Source of the DNA: JAICTV01 sp035634055
GTDB taxonomy: Bacteria > Planctomycetota > Phycisphaerae > Tepidisphaerales > Tepidisphaeraceae
Assembly (NCBI GenBank): GCA_035634055.1
Contig: DASQDR010000226.1
Span: forward strand, 1 to 30,531
Direction: 5' to 3'
DNA length: 30,531 bases
Part shown: positions 6,106-14,631 of the stretch, in pieces
Layout: each line of letters starts with the position of its first letter
Position numbering within the stretch: the stretch's first letter is position 1
Translations under genes and position numbers: made by a program
Notes under the pieces: generated by a model
Seen by the model: only the letters and a program-made list of their open reading frames with translations
What the model was told of the DNA's origin: nothing
Databases searched by the model: none

Positions 6106-8745
6106 TCAGAGCAGTTCCGTGAACCGCCCGATGTTGCGGTCGATGACGAAGTAATCGTCGGCGTCGATCCGCCCGTTGTACTCGAAGTCGCCGGCGGCGT
6201 AAGCGGGGGCGGCGGCGGGGGATTGCCCGACGCGGGCGTCGATCACGAAGTAATCGTCGCCGTTGATCTTGCCGTTCAGGTCGGCGTCGCCGGCGTAGGT
6301 GTACTTGATCAGCACCGCGGTCTGGTCGATCGCCTGACCGTTCCACGTGGCGGTCGGGTTGCCGTTGAAGTTGACGATTTGCATCGCCTCGGCCGCGGCG
6401 AGGGTGGTGGCGCCGGTCAGGGCGGCGGGGCGGGTGGTGACCAGGCCGTTGCCCGCCCAGCTTCCGCCCTGCCGCCCGGTGGCGATCAGGCCCTGCGCGT
6501 CGGTGTACTGGCCGCTGAGCCACGCCCCGATTTTCGTCGGGCCGGTGTAGTCCCAGACGAGGTCATTGTCCGCGAGGTCGAGCCGCCCCGCGACCGACAG
6601 GTTCTTCACCACCAGCACCTTGCCCCCGCCGGCGGCGAGGGTGGCGGTGCCGGCGACGCTCAGGCCGTTGATCCGCTGCGTGCTGTTGAAGATCGCCGTC
6701 GCACCGCTGGCGACGCTCAGGTTCAGCAGCGGCGACTGCGTCCCCAGGTTCGACGCGAACGTCACCGTGCCCGCCTGCACGTTGACCGCTTCCAGCCCGT
6801 TGCCGCCGGTGAAGGTGGTCGTCAGCGCGTGCGGGTTGTTGTAGTTGAGCGTGTCGCTCGCGGTTGACGCGGTCACGGTCATGGCGGTGGCGCCGCTGAA
6901 GCTGAGCGTGGTGCCGTCCAACGTCGCGGTCATGCTGGCGCCGTTGCGCCCCAGCGTGATCGGACGGGCCGTGCCGTCGAAGTGGATGTTCAGCGTCGAT
7001 CCGGCCATGTAGGCGAACGGCGGCGTGATGCTCGGGTTGAAGGTCGCGATCGTTCCCGCGGCGCGGATGTTGTTGGCGACGTCGCGGATCTCGTTGGCGT
7101 TCTGCGCGATGGTGTAGACGCCGTTGTCGGTCCAGTCCCACGTGCCGCCCGGGGCGCTGTTGATGCGATAGGTCGCGGTGCGCGTGGCGGCGTTGCCGGC
7201 GGTGGCGCTGACGAAGACCGCGTTGGCCGTGAAGCCGTTCGGGCCGGTGACGGTGATGTCGTAGCCGTCGAACGTCGCGCGGTTCACCAAGCTGGTGGCG
7301 TCGGTGTAGGTGACGGTGAAGGTGAAGGTGCTCGCGGCGTTGACCGGAAGCTGGTTGTTGTACGTCGCGGTGGGGGCGACGGTGTCCATCGTGTACGACC
7401 AGGTCGGCCCGCTGGTGGTGCCGTTGGCGTTCTTCGCCACCACTTGCCACGTATGCAGGCCATCAGCCGGGCGGAAGGAGTTGGACTGGCTGCTCGCGAA
7501 GTTGCCCGACGGCGCTGCGGCGCCGTCGTAGTAGATGTCGTAGCTGGTCGCGTTGGACGAGTTCGCCCAGTCGTAGGCGAACGGGTGGTAGTTGAGGAAC
7601 GATCCCTCGGCCGGGAAGGGGTTGTGCGGCACGGCCGGCAGCACCGGCGATCCGGTGACGGTGAACGACCACTCCGGCCCTTCCACCTGGAGCGGCTTGA
7701 CCGTCGCCGACGCCTTGGCCACCACCTTCCACCGGTGCGTGCCGGTGGTCAGCACCGGGCTCACCGTCCACTGGCTGCTGGCCAGGTTGGTGGCGGCGGG
7801 CGTGGTCATGTCGTCGAGGTAGACGTCGTAGCTGGTCGCGTTGGGCGAGTCGTTCCAGTTCAGCACCAGCCCGACCGGGTTGACGCTGCCCGATCCGTGC
7901 ACGGGGCTCGGGCCCGACGGGATCTGCGGCGCTCCGATCACGAAGTTCTGCTTCAGGACGTCGATGTCGTCGCCGTTGAAGACGTTGAGGTCGATGTCCT
8001 TGCTCTCGGCGCCGTAGGTCGCCCCCAGGGAGTTGGGGGAGTCGTACTGCCAGAACTTCCAGTTGGGGCTCGGCGTCCACGGCGACGTCGGCGGGCCGCC
8101 GGTGCCGAAGACTGGGTGGCCGTAGTTGACGTCCTCCCAGTTGGCGATCCACAGGTCCGGCAGCGCGGTCACCACGCTGCTGTTAAGGTTCGAGCGGTAG
8201 TGGCCGGTGTAGATCAGGGGCGTGACGCCCTTGATCTCCTTGATGCGGTTGACGAACGCCAGCGTCCAGGTGCTGAGGTTGTAGCCGTTGACCGGCGTGG
8301 TGTTCAGCTTGGCGCCGTTCTCCACGTCCACCACCGGCCGCATGTACCCCGAGCCCATGTACGCGCCGCCGGAGGCGATGAAGTTGTCGGCGTCGTCAAT
8401 CGGGTCGACGAACGCGCCGGTGTCGGCGGTGTTGCTGAAGGGCAGGATGCGGTGGTAGACGCCCGTGACGATCCCCTGCGCCGCCGAGCCGGTCATGTTC
8501 TGCGCGAGCTTGGGGTCGGGCAGGGTATCGGTGCGCGACGCGCGGATGAAGGCGAAGGAGATGCCCGCCGCCTTGGCCGTCGCCCAGTTCATGTTCCCCT
8601 GGAACGTCGAGACGTCGATCCCGGTCAGGCGGGCGCAGAGCAACCGGCCCTCTAGCGATTCGACCAGCGCTGCGGCAGCGACGGCACGGGCGCGGGCGGG
8701 GCGCGCAAAGGCGGCACGGCGGGCGGGGGAGAGGGATCGAGTCAC
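6106..8745 (-). CDS. Secreted GH25 muramidase with FN3/Ig-like modules and dockerin-like C-terminus
   Basis: 879 aa from GTG 8745, with GAGGA about 7 bases upstream. Residues 28-36 carry the LESLEGRLL variant of the planctomycete export motif after a basic, Ala-rich N-terminus. Residues about 40-260 form a glycoside hydrolase family 25 domain: GIDVSTFQG (Asp44), FAFIRAS, GVYHR, the catalytic pair in VVDVENG (Asp140, Glu142), PLIYTGHY, LWIANW, FWQYDS (232-236) and IDLN. GH25 enzymes cut the MurNAc-GlcNAc bond of peptidoglycan. Two FN3-like modules each contain NATSYD(V/I)Y and a (H/L)(R/T)W-(K/Q)VVAK strand. An Ig-like domain beginning DTVAPTATYNN and a beta-helix/autotransporter-like stretch follow. 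The last 65 residues hold two dockerin-like EF-hands (GDADLNGKINGDDYF, GDFEYNGRIDADDYF). It is the first gene of a three-gene surface cluster. Confidence 0.9.
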   Translation of the reverse strand: MTRSLSPARRAAFARPARARAVAAAALVESLEGRLLCARLTGIDVSTFQGNMNWATAKAAGISFAFIRASRTDTLPDPKLAQNMTGSAAQGIVTGVYHRILPFSNTADTGAFVDPIDDADNFIASGGAYMGSGYMRPVVDVENGAKLNTTPVNGYNLSTWTLAFVNRIKEIKGVTPLIYTGHYRSNLNSSVVTALPDLWIANWEDVNYGHPVFGTGGPPTSPWTPSPNWKFWQYDSPNSLGATYGAESKDIDLNVFNGDDIDVLKQNFVIGAPQIPSGPSPVHGSGSVNPVGLVLNWNDSPNATSYDVYLDDMTTPAATNLASSQWTVSPVLTTGTHRWKVVAKASATVKPLQVEGPEWSFTVTGSPVLPAVPHNPFPAEGSFLNYHPFAYDWANSSNATSYDIYYDGAAAPSGNFASSQSNSFRPADGLHTWQVVAKNANGTTSGPTWSYTMDTVAPTATYNNQLPVNAASTFTFTVTYTDATSLVNRATFDGYDITVTGPNGFTANAVFVSATAGNAATRTATYRINSAPGGTWDWTDNGVYTIAQNANEIRDVANNIRAAGTIATFNPSITPPFAYMAGSTLNIHFDGTARPITLGRNGASMTATLDGTTLSFSGATAMTVTASTASDTLNYNNPHALTTTFTGGNGLEAVNVQAGTVTFASNLGTQSPLLNLSVASGATAIFNSTQRINGLSVAGTATLAAGGGKVLVVKNLSVAGRLDLADNDLVWDYTGPTKIGAWLSGQYTDAQGLIATGRQGGSWAGNGLVTTRPAALTGATTLAAAEAMQIVNFNGNPTATWNGQAIDQTAVLIKYTYAGDADLNGKINGDDYFVIDARVGQSPAAAPAYAAGDFEYNGRIDADDYFVIDRNIGRFTELL

Positions 8746-8793
8746 CGTGACGTCCTCAACGTGAAAACCGTGGCGGGCGGTGCGCCGTTTTGC

Positions 8794-8822
8794 GTATAAC
8801 TGCGACGCGGCCGGGACGTAAA
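8794..8822 (-). promoter_or_regulatory. Likely sigma-70-type promoter of the GH25 surface-protein cluster
   Basis: Minus strand: -35 TTTACG (8822-8817), 17-base spacer, -10 TTATAC (8799-8794). The predicted start near 8787 gives a leader of about 40 bases before GTG 8745. Four of six -35 bases match the E. coli consensus. The AT-containing boxes stand out in very GC-rich sequence. Confidence 0.5.
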
Positions 8823-9367
8823 CAGACCGAAACTTTGCCCGTGCCGCTTGAAAGGCGGGGGCGGCGGCCGGCAATACTATAACCGACGGAAGGGCTGGCG
8901 GCGCGTGAAAACACGAGCGGTTGAGCCCGCCGGAACGTTACTGCGCTGCTTTACCGACCGAGCCACGTGGCATGGATCACCCGCCGCCGCGAGGCTTGCG
9001 ATCATGTTAAGATATTGCTCGCGTCTATGCGAGTACGATGCACCTGATGGCCAGCGACCGACGCCTGACCTTCGCCACCCTTCGCGCCGCGCCGTCGGCC
9101 GTGCGGGTCGCGCGGGCGGTGGGGCATCCGCCGGTCCGGGTGGACGAGGTGCGTTGCACCGCTTGCGGCGCGGACGTGAAGTGGTGCGAATCCAGCCCGC
9201 TTCCCCTAAGACTGCCCACCCCGTTCCGCCATGGCTCCGCGCGCTGATCCTCATGTGGCTGGGACGCATCGCCGCGGCCGCCGTCGCGCTTTGGCGGCTC
9301 TAGCGGCCGCGGGATTTTGAGCGCGCTCAAGCCCCTGCCTTCGCTCGCCTTGGCGGGCTGTTTCTCC

Positions 9368-9373
9368 TACAAT
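9368..9373 (+). promoter_or_regulatory. -10 element upstream of gyrA
   Basis: TACAAT, five of six consensus bases, inside a locally T-rich stretch (GGCTGTTTCTCC precedes it). No good -35 is seen at 16-18 bases. The predicted start near 9380 gives a leader of about 100 bases before ATG 9479. Confidence 0.4.
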
Positions 9374-9478
9374 TCTAAGCTTCGCCGCCCGACGCGGAGG
9401 GGCGCGAAATCACATGCTTCGGCGGGACGCGACGGATCGCTTTTCAGCCCGCTCCCTTACGCCCGAAACGAGCCAACG

Positions 9479-12217
9479 ATGTCAGAACCCTCAACCGGTC
9501 CGATCGACCGGATCGAAGACCTTCAGATCGAGCAGGAGCTTCAGGACAGCTACCTGACCTACGCCATGAGCACGATCATGGACCGGGCGTTGCCAGACGT
9601 CCGTGACGGGCTCAAGCCGTCGCAGCGGCGGATCCTCGTCGCCATGCGCGACCTGAACCTCGGCCCGCGCTCCAAGCACCTGAAGTGCGCCAAGATCGCC
9701 GGCAACACCTCCGGCGACTACCACCCGCACGGCGAGGCGATCGTCTACCCGACGCTGGTCCGCCTGGCGCAGGATTGGGCGCTCCGCTACCCGCTGGTTG
9801 ACGGGCAGGGCAACTTCGGCTCCACCGACGGCGACCCGCCCGCCGCCATGCGTTACACCGAGGCGCGCCCGAGCCACGTCGAGAACGAGCTGCTGGCCGA
9901 CCTGGAGTACGACACGGTCAACTATCAGCCGAACTACGACGAGCGGCTGATGGAGCCGACGGTCCTGCCGGCGAAGTTCCCCAACCTGCTGGTCAACGGC
10001 TCGACGGGCATCGCCGTCGGCATGGCGTGCAACCTGCTGCCGCACAACCTGCGCGAGATCTGCGACGCGATCGTCCACGTGATCGACCACCCGGATTGCG
10101 GCCTGAACGAGCTGATGGAGCGCGTCCCCGGCCCGGACTTTCCCACCGCCGGCATCATCTGCGGCCGCGACGGCATCATCGAGGGATACAGGACCGGCCG
10201 CGGCAAGATCTGCCTGCGCGCCCGCCTGGCGGTCGAGGAGCAGAAGAACGGGCGATCCAGCATCATCGTCGAGGAGATCCCCTACGGCGTCATCCGCAAG
10301 ACGATCGTGGAATCGGTCGCCGAGGCCGTCAAGAAGGACCTGATGAACGACATCAGCGCCATCAATGACGAGTCCGGGCGTCAGCACAAGTGCCGGATCG
10401 TGATCGACCTTAAGCGCGACGCGGACCCGCAACTGGTGATCAATCAGCTCTACGAGTACACGCCGTGCCAGGTGACGGTGTCGATGATCAACATCGCGCT
10501 GGTCAACCGCCAGCCGCGCACGATGGGCTTGAAGGAGCTGATCCAGCACTTCATCGAGCACCGCAAGGAGGTCATCACCCGCCGCACGCGCTTCCTGCTG
10601 CGCAAGGCGCAGCAGCGCGGGCACATCCTGGAAGGGCTGATCTTCGCGGTGGTGGACATCGACGAGGTGATCAAGCTGATCCGCTCCAGCGCCACGCGCG
10701 AGGAGGCGATCCAGAAGCTGCGCGAGCGCGGCTTCCGCATCCCGCCGGGGCACCCCTACGCCCTGAAGATCCCGCAGGTGCTGCTGGACCGCACCAGGGA
10801 CCAGGACGCGCTGCTCTCCCAGGCGCAGGCGGAGAACATCGGGCGGCTCCAGCTCATCCAGTTGGTCGGGCTCGAGATCGACAAGCTGGTCAACGAGTAC
10901 CGCGAGGTGGCCGAGGAGATCGAGGGGTACGAGGCGATCCTGCGCGACCAGAACCTGGTGCTGGACATCATCCGTGAAGACATCATGGAGATGCGCGAGA
11001 AATACGGCGACGACCGCCGCACCGAGATCACCGGCGCCGTCAGCGGCTTCAACATGGACGCGCTGATCACGCAGGAGGACGTGGTCGTGACCGTCAGCCA
11101 CAACGGCTACGTGAAGCGCCTCCCCGTCGACACCTACCGCAGCCAGAGCCGCGGCGGGCGCGGGATCAAGGGAACCGAGAGCCGCGAGGGCGACTTCGTC
11201 CAGCACCTGTTCGTCGCCAACACGCACGACTACCTGCTGTTCTTCACCAACCAGGGCCGCGTCTATGAGCGGCGCGTCTACGACGTCCCCGAGGGCTCGC
11301 GCACCAGCCAGGGCCGCTCGATCGCCAACCTGCTGGAGTTCCAGAAGGACGAGAAGATCGCCAACGTGCTGGCCGTGAAGGATTTCGGCAAGGACGAGCA
11401 CTTCCTCATGTTCGCCACGCGCAACGGCGTGGTGAAGAAGACCGCCCTCAGCGCCTACGCCAACATCCGCACCAACGGCATCATCGCCATCGGGCTGGAG
11501 GATTCCGACACGCTGATCGGCGTGGAGATCACCTCGGGTAATGACGAGATCCTGCTCGGCACCAAGCAGGGGATGGCCATCCGCTTCAAGGAGACCGATG
11601 TCCGCGCCATGGGCCGCCCGGCGGGCGGCGTGAAGGGGATCGAGCTCGGCGAGACGGTCGCCCCGGAGGACAAGTCCCCCGGCGCGGACCAGGTGGTGGA
11701 CATGCTCGTCATCCCGCACGACCCCACCCGCGGCACCGACGGCGGAAGCAAGGTCTGCATGGTCCTCACCGGCTGCGAGAACGGCTTCGGCAAGCGCACG
11801 CCGGTCGACGAGTACCGCCTCCAGCGCCGCGGCGGGTCGGGCGTCATCAACATCAAGACCACCGACCGCAACGGAGACGTCGTCGGCATGAAGGCGGTCT
11901 GCGACGACGACGACGTCATGCTCATCACCCAGAAGGGGATCCTGATGCGCACGCGCGTCGCCGAGATCCGCGAGACCGGCCGCAACGCCCAGGGCGTCAA
12001 GCTGATCCGCGTCGACGAGGGCGACCGGCTCGTCGCCATGGCCAAGGTGGACGCCGAGGAGGTAAAGGTGGGCGGAGCCGCGGCGACCACCGATGACGGT
12101 TCGCCCCCGGCGGACGGCCCGACCGACGGGCAGGCCCCGGCGGACGGCGACGCAACCGACGGCACCCCACCGCCCGCGCCCGAAGCCTCAGGCGACGGCG
12201 ACGGGCAGGCGACGTGA
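9479..12217 (+). CDS. gyrA: DNA gyrase subunit A
   Basis: 912 aa. ATG 9479 gives the normal N-terminus (IEQELQDSYLTYAMSTIM); the frame is open upstream but that part is not gyrase-like. GyrA cuts and rejoins DNA to introduce negative supercoils together with GyrB. Visible features are the winged-helix region DGLKPSQRRIL, the catalytic Arg125-Tyr126 in AAMRYTEAR, the coiled-coil arm (about 380-510), and a C-terminal beta-pinwheel with a GyrA box QSRGGRG at 556-562 plus a second box-like QRRGGSG at 782-788. The tail after about 865 is acidic and Pro/Ala/Asp-rich. The quinolone-pocket segment reads HPHGEAIVYPTLVRLAQ, with Ala87 and Pro91 where E. coli has Ser83 and Asp87. No clear Shine-Dalgarno precedes the start. 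gyrB is not adjacent; a Uma2 gene follows 30 bases downstream. Confidence 0.97.
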   Translation: MSEPSTGPIDRIEDLQIEQELQDSYLTYAMSTIMDRALPDVRDGLKPSQRRILVAMRDLNLGPRSKHLKCAKIAGNTSGDYHPHGEAIVYPTLVRLAQDWALRYPLVDGQGNFGSTDGDPPAAMRYTEARPSHVENELLADLEYDTVNYQPNYDERLMEPTVLPAKFPNLLVNGSTGIAVGMACNLLPHNLREICDAIVHVIDHPDCGLNELMERVPGPDFPTAGIICGRDGIIEGYRTGRGKICLRARLAVEEQKNGRSSIIVEEIPYGVIRKTIVESVAEAVKKDLMNDISAINDESGRQHKCRIVIDLKRDADPQLVINQLYEYTPCQVTVSMINIALVNRQPRTMGLKELIQHFIEHRKEVITRRTRFLLRKAQQRGHILEGLIFAVVDIDEVIKLIRSSATREEAIQKLRERGFRIPPGHPYALKIPQVLLDRTRDQDALLSQAQAENIGRLQLIQLVGLEIDKLVNEYREVAEEIEGYEAILRDQNLVLDIIREDIMEMREKYGDDRRTEITGAVSGFNMDALITQEDVVVTVSHNGYVKRLPVDTYRSQSRGGRGIKGTESREGDFVQHLFVANTHDYLLFFTNQGRVYERRVYDVPEGSRTSQGRSIANLLEFQKDEKIANVLAVKDFGKDEHFLMFATRNGVVKKTALSAYANIRTNGIIAIGLEDSDTLIGVEITSGNDEILLGTKQGMAIRFKETDVRAMGRPAGGVKGIELGETVAPEDKSPGADQVVDMLVIPHDPTRGTDGGSKVCMVLTGCENGFGKRTPVDEYRLQRRGGSGVINIKTTDRNGDVVGMKAVCDDDDVMLITQKGILMRTRVAEIRETGRNAQGVKLIRVDEGDRLVAMAKVDAEEVKVGGAAATTDDGSPPADGPTDGQAPADGDATDGTPPPAPEASGDGDGQAT

Positions 12218-12247
12218 CCTGATACGCTCACGGCGGGAGCTTCTGCG

Positions 12248-12901
12248 ATGGCGACGCTCGATGTCCAACGCCTCCTCGATCGCGCGCAAGCCTTGGACGG
12301 CCGGCCGCTGCCCGGCGTGCGCATGACCGAGGCGCAGTTCGACGCCTGGTGCGGCGAGGACGTGCGCGCCGAATGGGTGGACGGGGAGGTCATCGTCATG
12401 TCGCCCGCGAACAGCCGCCACAACCGCCTCAACCTCTGGCTGCTGGGGCTGCTCCAGGCGTTCGTCGAGCACCACGACGCCGGCGAGATCTTCGGCATCG
12501 AGATGCAACTCAGACTTTCATCGCGGCGCAGCAGCCGGCGAAACCCCGACGCGGTCTTCGTCGCCAGGGCGCGGGCGAACCTCGTCGAGGAGACCTACAT
12601 TGACGGTGCGCCCGACCTAGTCATGGAGATCGTTTCCCCCGACAGCGAGAGCCGCGACTGGCGCGACAAGTACATCGAGTACGAGGCCGCCGGCGTGCGC
12701 GAATATTGGGTGATCGACCCGGCCTCGCAGCGGCTGGAGGCATACACGCTCACCCGCGCCCGCAAGTACCGCCGCCTGGACGAATCGCAGGGCCGGCTCC
12801 CGTCCAAGGTCCTCCGCGGCTTCTACCTCCGCCCGGAGTGGCTCTGGCAATCCCCGCTGCCGAAGCTCGCGACGGTGCTGAAGGAACTCGGCGTCCGGTA
12901 G
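12248..12901 (+). CDS. Uma2 family (DUF820) nuclease-fold protein
   Basis: 217 aa, ATG with GGGAG about 9 bases upstream and 30 bases after gyrA, so probably cotranscribed. Uma2 proteins have a PD-(D/E)XK restriction-endonuclease-like fold; they are expanded in Cyanobacteria and Planctomycetes and their cellular role is unsettled. Seen here: AEWVDGEVIVMSPA (residues 41-54) at the N-terminal core, RRNPDAVFV with Asp101, APDLVMEIVSP with Asp123 and Glu127, then Lys141 in DWRDKYIEYEAAGVREYW. The putative active-site residues are therefore intact. Length is usual for the family (about 190-220 aa). Confidence 0.9.
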   Translation: MATLDVQRLLDRAQALDGRPLPGVRMTEAQFDAWCGEDVRAEWVDGEVIVMSPANSRHNRLNLWLLGLLQAFVEHHDAGEIFGIEMQLRLSSRRSSRRNPDAVFVARARANLVEETYIDGAPDLVMEIVSPDSESRDWRDKYIEYEAAGVREYWVIDPASQRLEAYTLTRARKYRRLDESQGRLPSKVLRGFYLRPEWLWQSPLPKLATVLKELGVR

Positions 12902-12959
12902 GGCGGGCGCTGCTGGCGGACGATCGCCGCGCGGCCGAGATGCGCGCGCGACCAAGACA

Positions 12960-12990
12960 CCGGCGGCCGCGGGATCGCCGCGGCCGCCGG
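12960..12990 (+). terminator. Rho-independent-like terminator after gyrA-Uma2
   Basis: Perfect 13-bp GC-rich stem (12960-12972 with 12978-12990), loop GATCG, followed by TTTCATTGTT. It lies 58 bases after the Uma2 stop and 28 bases beyond the stop of the convergent helicase gene, so it may serve both strands; the T-rich side favours the plus strand. Confidence 0.75.
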
Positions 12991-13018
12991 TTTCATTGTT
13001 GATGAGCGCAAGCGCGAA

Positions 13019-14584
13019 TCAGAACCCGCGGCGCTGCCGCGCCGGGCCGCGACGCCCGGTCGGGCGGGCGGCGGCGGCGGCGGCGCCCCGGCCGGGCTTG
13101 CCCTTCGTCGGGTGCAGCGGACGCTGACCTGCCGCGGCCGCGCCGCGCCCGCCGGTGCGATGCTCGGGACGCGCCGAGGACGACGACGCATGATGCTGCG
13201 GACGCCCACCGTTGTGGTGCGGCCGAGCGCCACCGCCGCCCTGCGCCGGCTGCTGCTGCCCGCCGTTGCGATGCGGCCGGGCGGCGCCGTTCTGCTGCTG
13301 CGACGACGACGCGGCGGCATGCCGGGCGCCGTTCTGCTGCGACGCCTGCGCGTGCCGCACGCCACCGCCGCCAACGTGTTGTTGCCGACCGCCGACTCCG
13401 GCCGGGCGCGACTGCTGCATTTCCGGCGTCGAATAGCTTGCCACGTATTCCGGGTGATCGGTCTTCACCGGGATGCTCCGGCGGATCAGCTTCTCGATCA
13501 GCCGCAAGTTCTCGCGCTCGTCGCTGGCGCAGAACGACACGGCGTGGCCGCTCGCGCCCGCGCGGGCGGTTCGGCCGATGCGGTGGACGTACGTCTCGGG
13601 CTCGTGCGTCAGGTCGTAATTCACCACGTGCGTGATGTTTTCCACGTCGATGCCGCGCGACGCGATGTCGGTCGCCACCAGCACCGGCACCTTCCCGCTC
13701 TTGAAGCCGTCGAGCGCGCGGGTGCGGTTGTTCTGGCTCTTGTTGCCGTGGATCGCCTCGGCGCGGATGCCGCGGGCGTGCAGGTGGCGGACCACCTTGT
13801 CGGCCCCGTGCTTGGTGCGCGTGAAGACGATCGCCCGGCTCATCGGCAGGGCGTTCACCAGGTGCGCGAGCAGTTGCGGCTTCTGCCCCTTCTCGACGAA
13901 GTAGACCGACTGGTCGATCTTGTCCGCCGTCGTCGCCACCGGCGCCACCTCGACCGTCACCGGATCGCGGAGCAGGTCGTGCGCCAGCCGGCGGATCTCG
14001 TCGGGCATGGTGGCGCTGAACATCAGCGTCTGCCGCTTCGGCGGGACGTGCTGGACGATCTTGCGGATGTCGCGGATGAACCCCATGTCGAGCATGCGGT
14101 CCGCCTCGTCGAGCACCAGCACCTCCAGCGAGCGCAGGTCAACGTAGCGCTGCTCGATCAGGTCGAGCAGCCGCCCCGGCGTGGCGATGACGATCTCCGG
14201 GCAGCCGCGGCGCAGGACTTCCACCTGCCCGTGCTGGCTGACGCCGCCGAAGATCACGGTGTGGCGGAGCTTGAGGTTCTTGCCATAGGCGCGGAACCCG
14301 TCGCCGATCTGCGTCGCCAGCTCGCGCGTCGGGCAGAGCACCAGGCAGCGGATGCGCGGCGTGGCGGCGCCGCTGTGCGCCGGCGCGTTCTGCGACAGGC
14401 GCTGGAGGATCGGCAGCGCGAACGCCGCCGTCTTGCCGGTCCCGGTCTGCGCGGAACCCATGACGTCCTTGCCTTCCAGCACGGACGGGATCGCCTTCGC
14501 CTGGATGGGCGTGGCGGTGGTATAGCCTTCGGAAACGAGAGAACGGAGCAGCGGCTCGATGAGCCGCAGGTCAGCAAATTGCAT
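13019..14584 (-). CDS. DEAD-box ATP-dependent RNA helicase (RhlE-like)
   Basis: 521 aa from ATG 14584, with GAAGGA upstream (spacing 8-9). DEAD-box helicases unwind short RNA duplexes in ribosome assembly, mRNA decay and cold adaptation. All motifs are present: Q-motif GYTTATPIQ (20-28), motif I AQTGTGKT (45-52), Ia PTRELA (85-90), ATPGR, DEAD (159-162), SAT (190-192), VATDIASRGIDV and HRIGRTARAG. The RecA-like core ends near residue 370. About 125 residues of low complexity follow, rich in Gly, Gln, His, Ala and Arg and ending in a basic GRRGPARQRRGF. This is an unstructured RNA-binding tail as in RhlE/SrmB types, with unusually many His and Gln. The leader is long and structured, and the ribosome-binding site lies within a hairpin. 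Confidence 0.95.
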   Translation of the reverse strand: MQFADLRLIEPLLRSLVSEGYTTATPIQAKAIPSVLEGKDVMGSAQTGTGKTAAFALPILQRLSQNAPAHSGAATPRIRCLVLCPTRELATQIGDGFRAYGKNLKLRHTVIFGGVSQHGQVEVLRRGCPEIVIATPGRLLDLIEQRYVDLRSLEVLVLDEADRMLDMGFIRDIRKIVQHVPPKRQTLMFSATMPDEIRRLAHDLLRDPVTVEVAPVATTADKIDQSVYFVEKGQKPQLLAHLVNALPMSRAIVFTRTKHGADKVVRHLHARGIRAEAIHGNKSQNNRTRALDGFKSGKVPVLVATDIASRGIDVENITHVVNYDLTHEPETYVHRIGRTARAGASGHAVSFCASDERENLRLIEKLIRRSIPVKTDHPEYVASYSTPEMQQSRPAGVGGRQQHVGGGGVRHAQASQQNGARHAAASSSQQQNGAARPHRNGGQQQPAQGGGGARPHHNGGRPQHHASSSSARPEHRTGGRGAAAAGQRPLHPTKGKPGRGAAAAAARPTGRRGPARQRRGF

Positions 14585-14631
14585 CAAACTTTTCCTTCGC
14601 GGTGTACGCGCAAGTTTGCGCACCGTGAAGG
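14585..14631 (-). promoter_or_regulatory. Hairpin masking the ribosome-binding site of the DEAD-box helicase
   Basis: In the mRNA, CCTTC (14631-14627) can pair with GAAGG (14598-14594), the Shine-Dalgarno of the helicase. The stem continues through one A-C mismatch into CGGT/ACCG (14625-14622 with 14603-14600). An asymmetric GUAC bulge leads to an apical GCGCA/UGCGC stem. The start codon follows 9 bases after the paired SD. A competing pairing is possible: CAAAC (14618-14614) with GUUUG (14589-14585) next to the AUG. This would suit control by temperature or by the helicase itself. Structure is by eye only. Confidence 0.5.

Larger units (their letters stand above)
8746..9478. other. 733-base intergenic region between the GH25 gene (-) and gyrA (+)
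   Basis: Divergent region. It holds a plausible promoter for the GH25 gene near its left end and a TACAAT -10 about 105 bases before gyrA. In between I see only short hairpins, such as CTCGC/GCGAG around 9019-9034. A 69-codon frame at 9038-9247 contains a C-x2-C pair (CTAC) but has no ribosome-binding site or family likeness, so it is not called. Confidence 0.6.

Noticed and set aside
9130..9225. tRNA-like stretch (GGTGCGAATCCAGC followed by CGCTTCCCC)
   Set aside because: The T-arm would have only three pairs, the loop lacks TTC, and no matching acceptor strand lies upstream; chance likeness in GC-rich DNA.
9038..9247. 69-codon frame with a CTAC zinc-ribbon-like pair
   Set aside because: No ribosome-binding site, no second Cys pair at suitable spacing, Arg/Pro-rich composition; insufficient support for a gene.
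9491..11719. Long minus-strand frame opposite gyrA
   Set aside because: Antisense shadow caused by GC-rich third positions of gyrA; no domain-like sequence.
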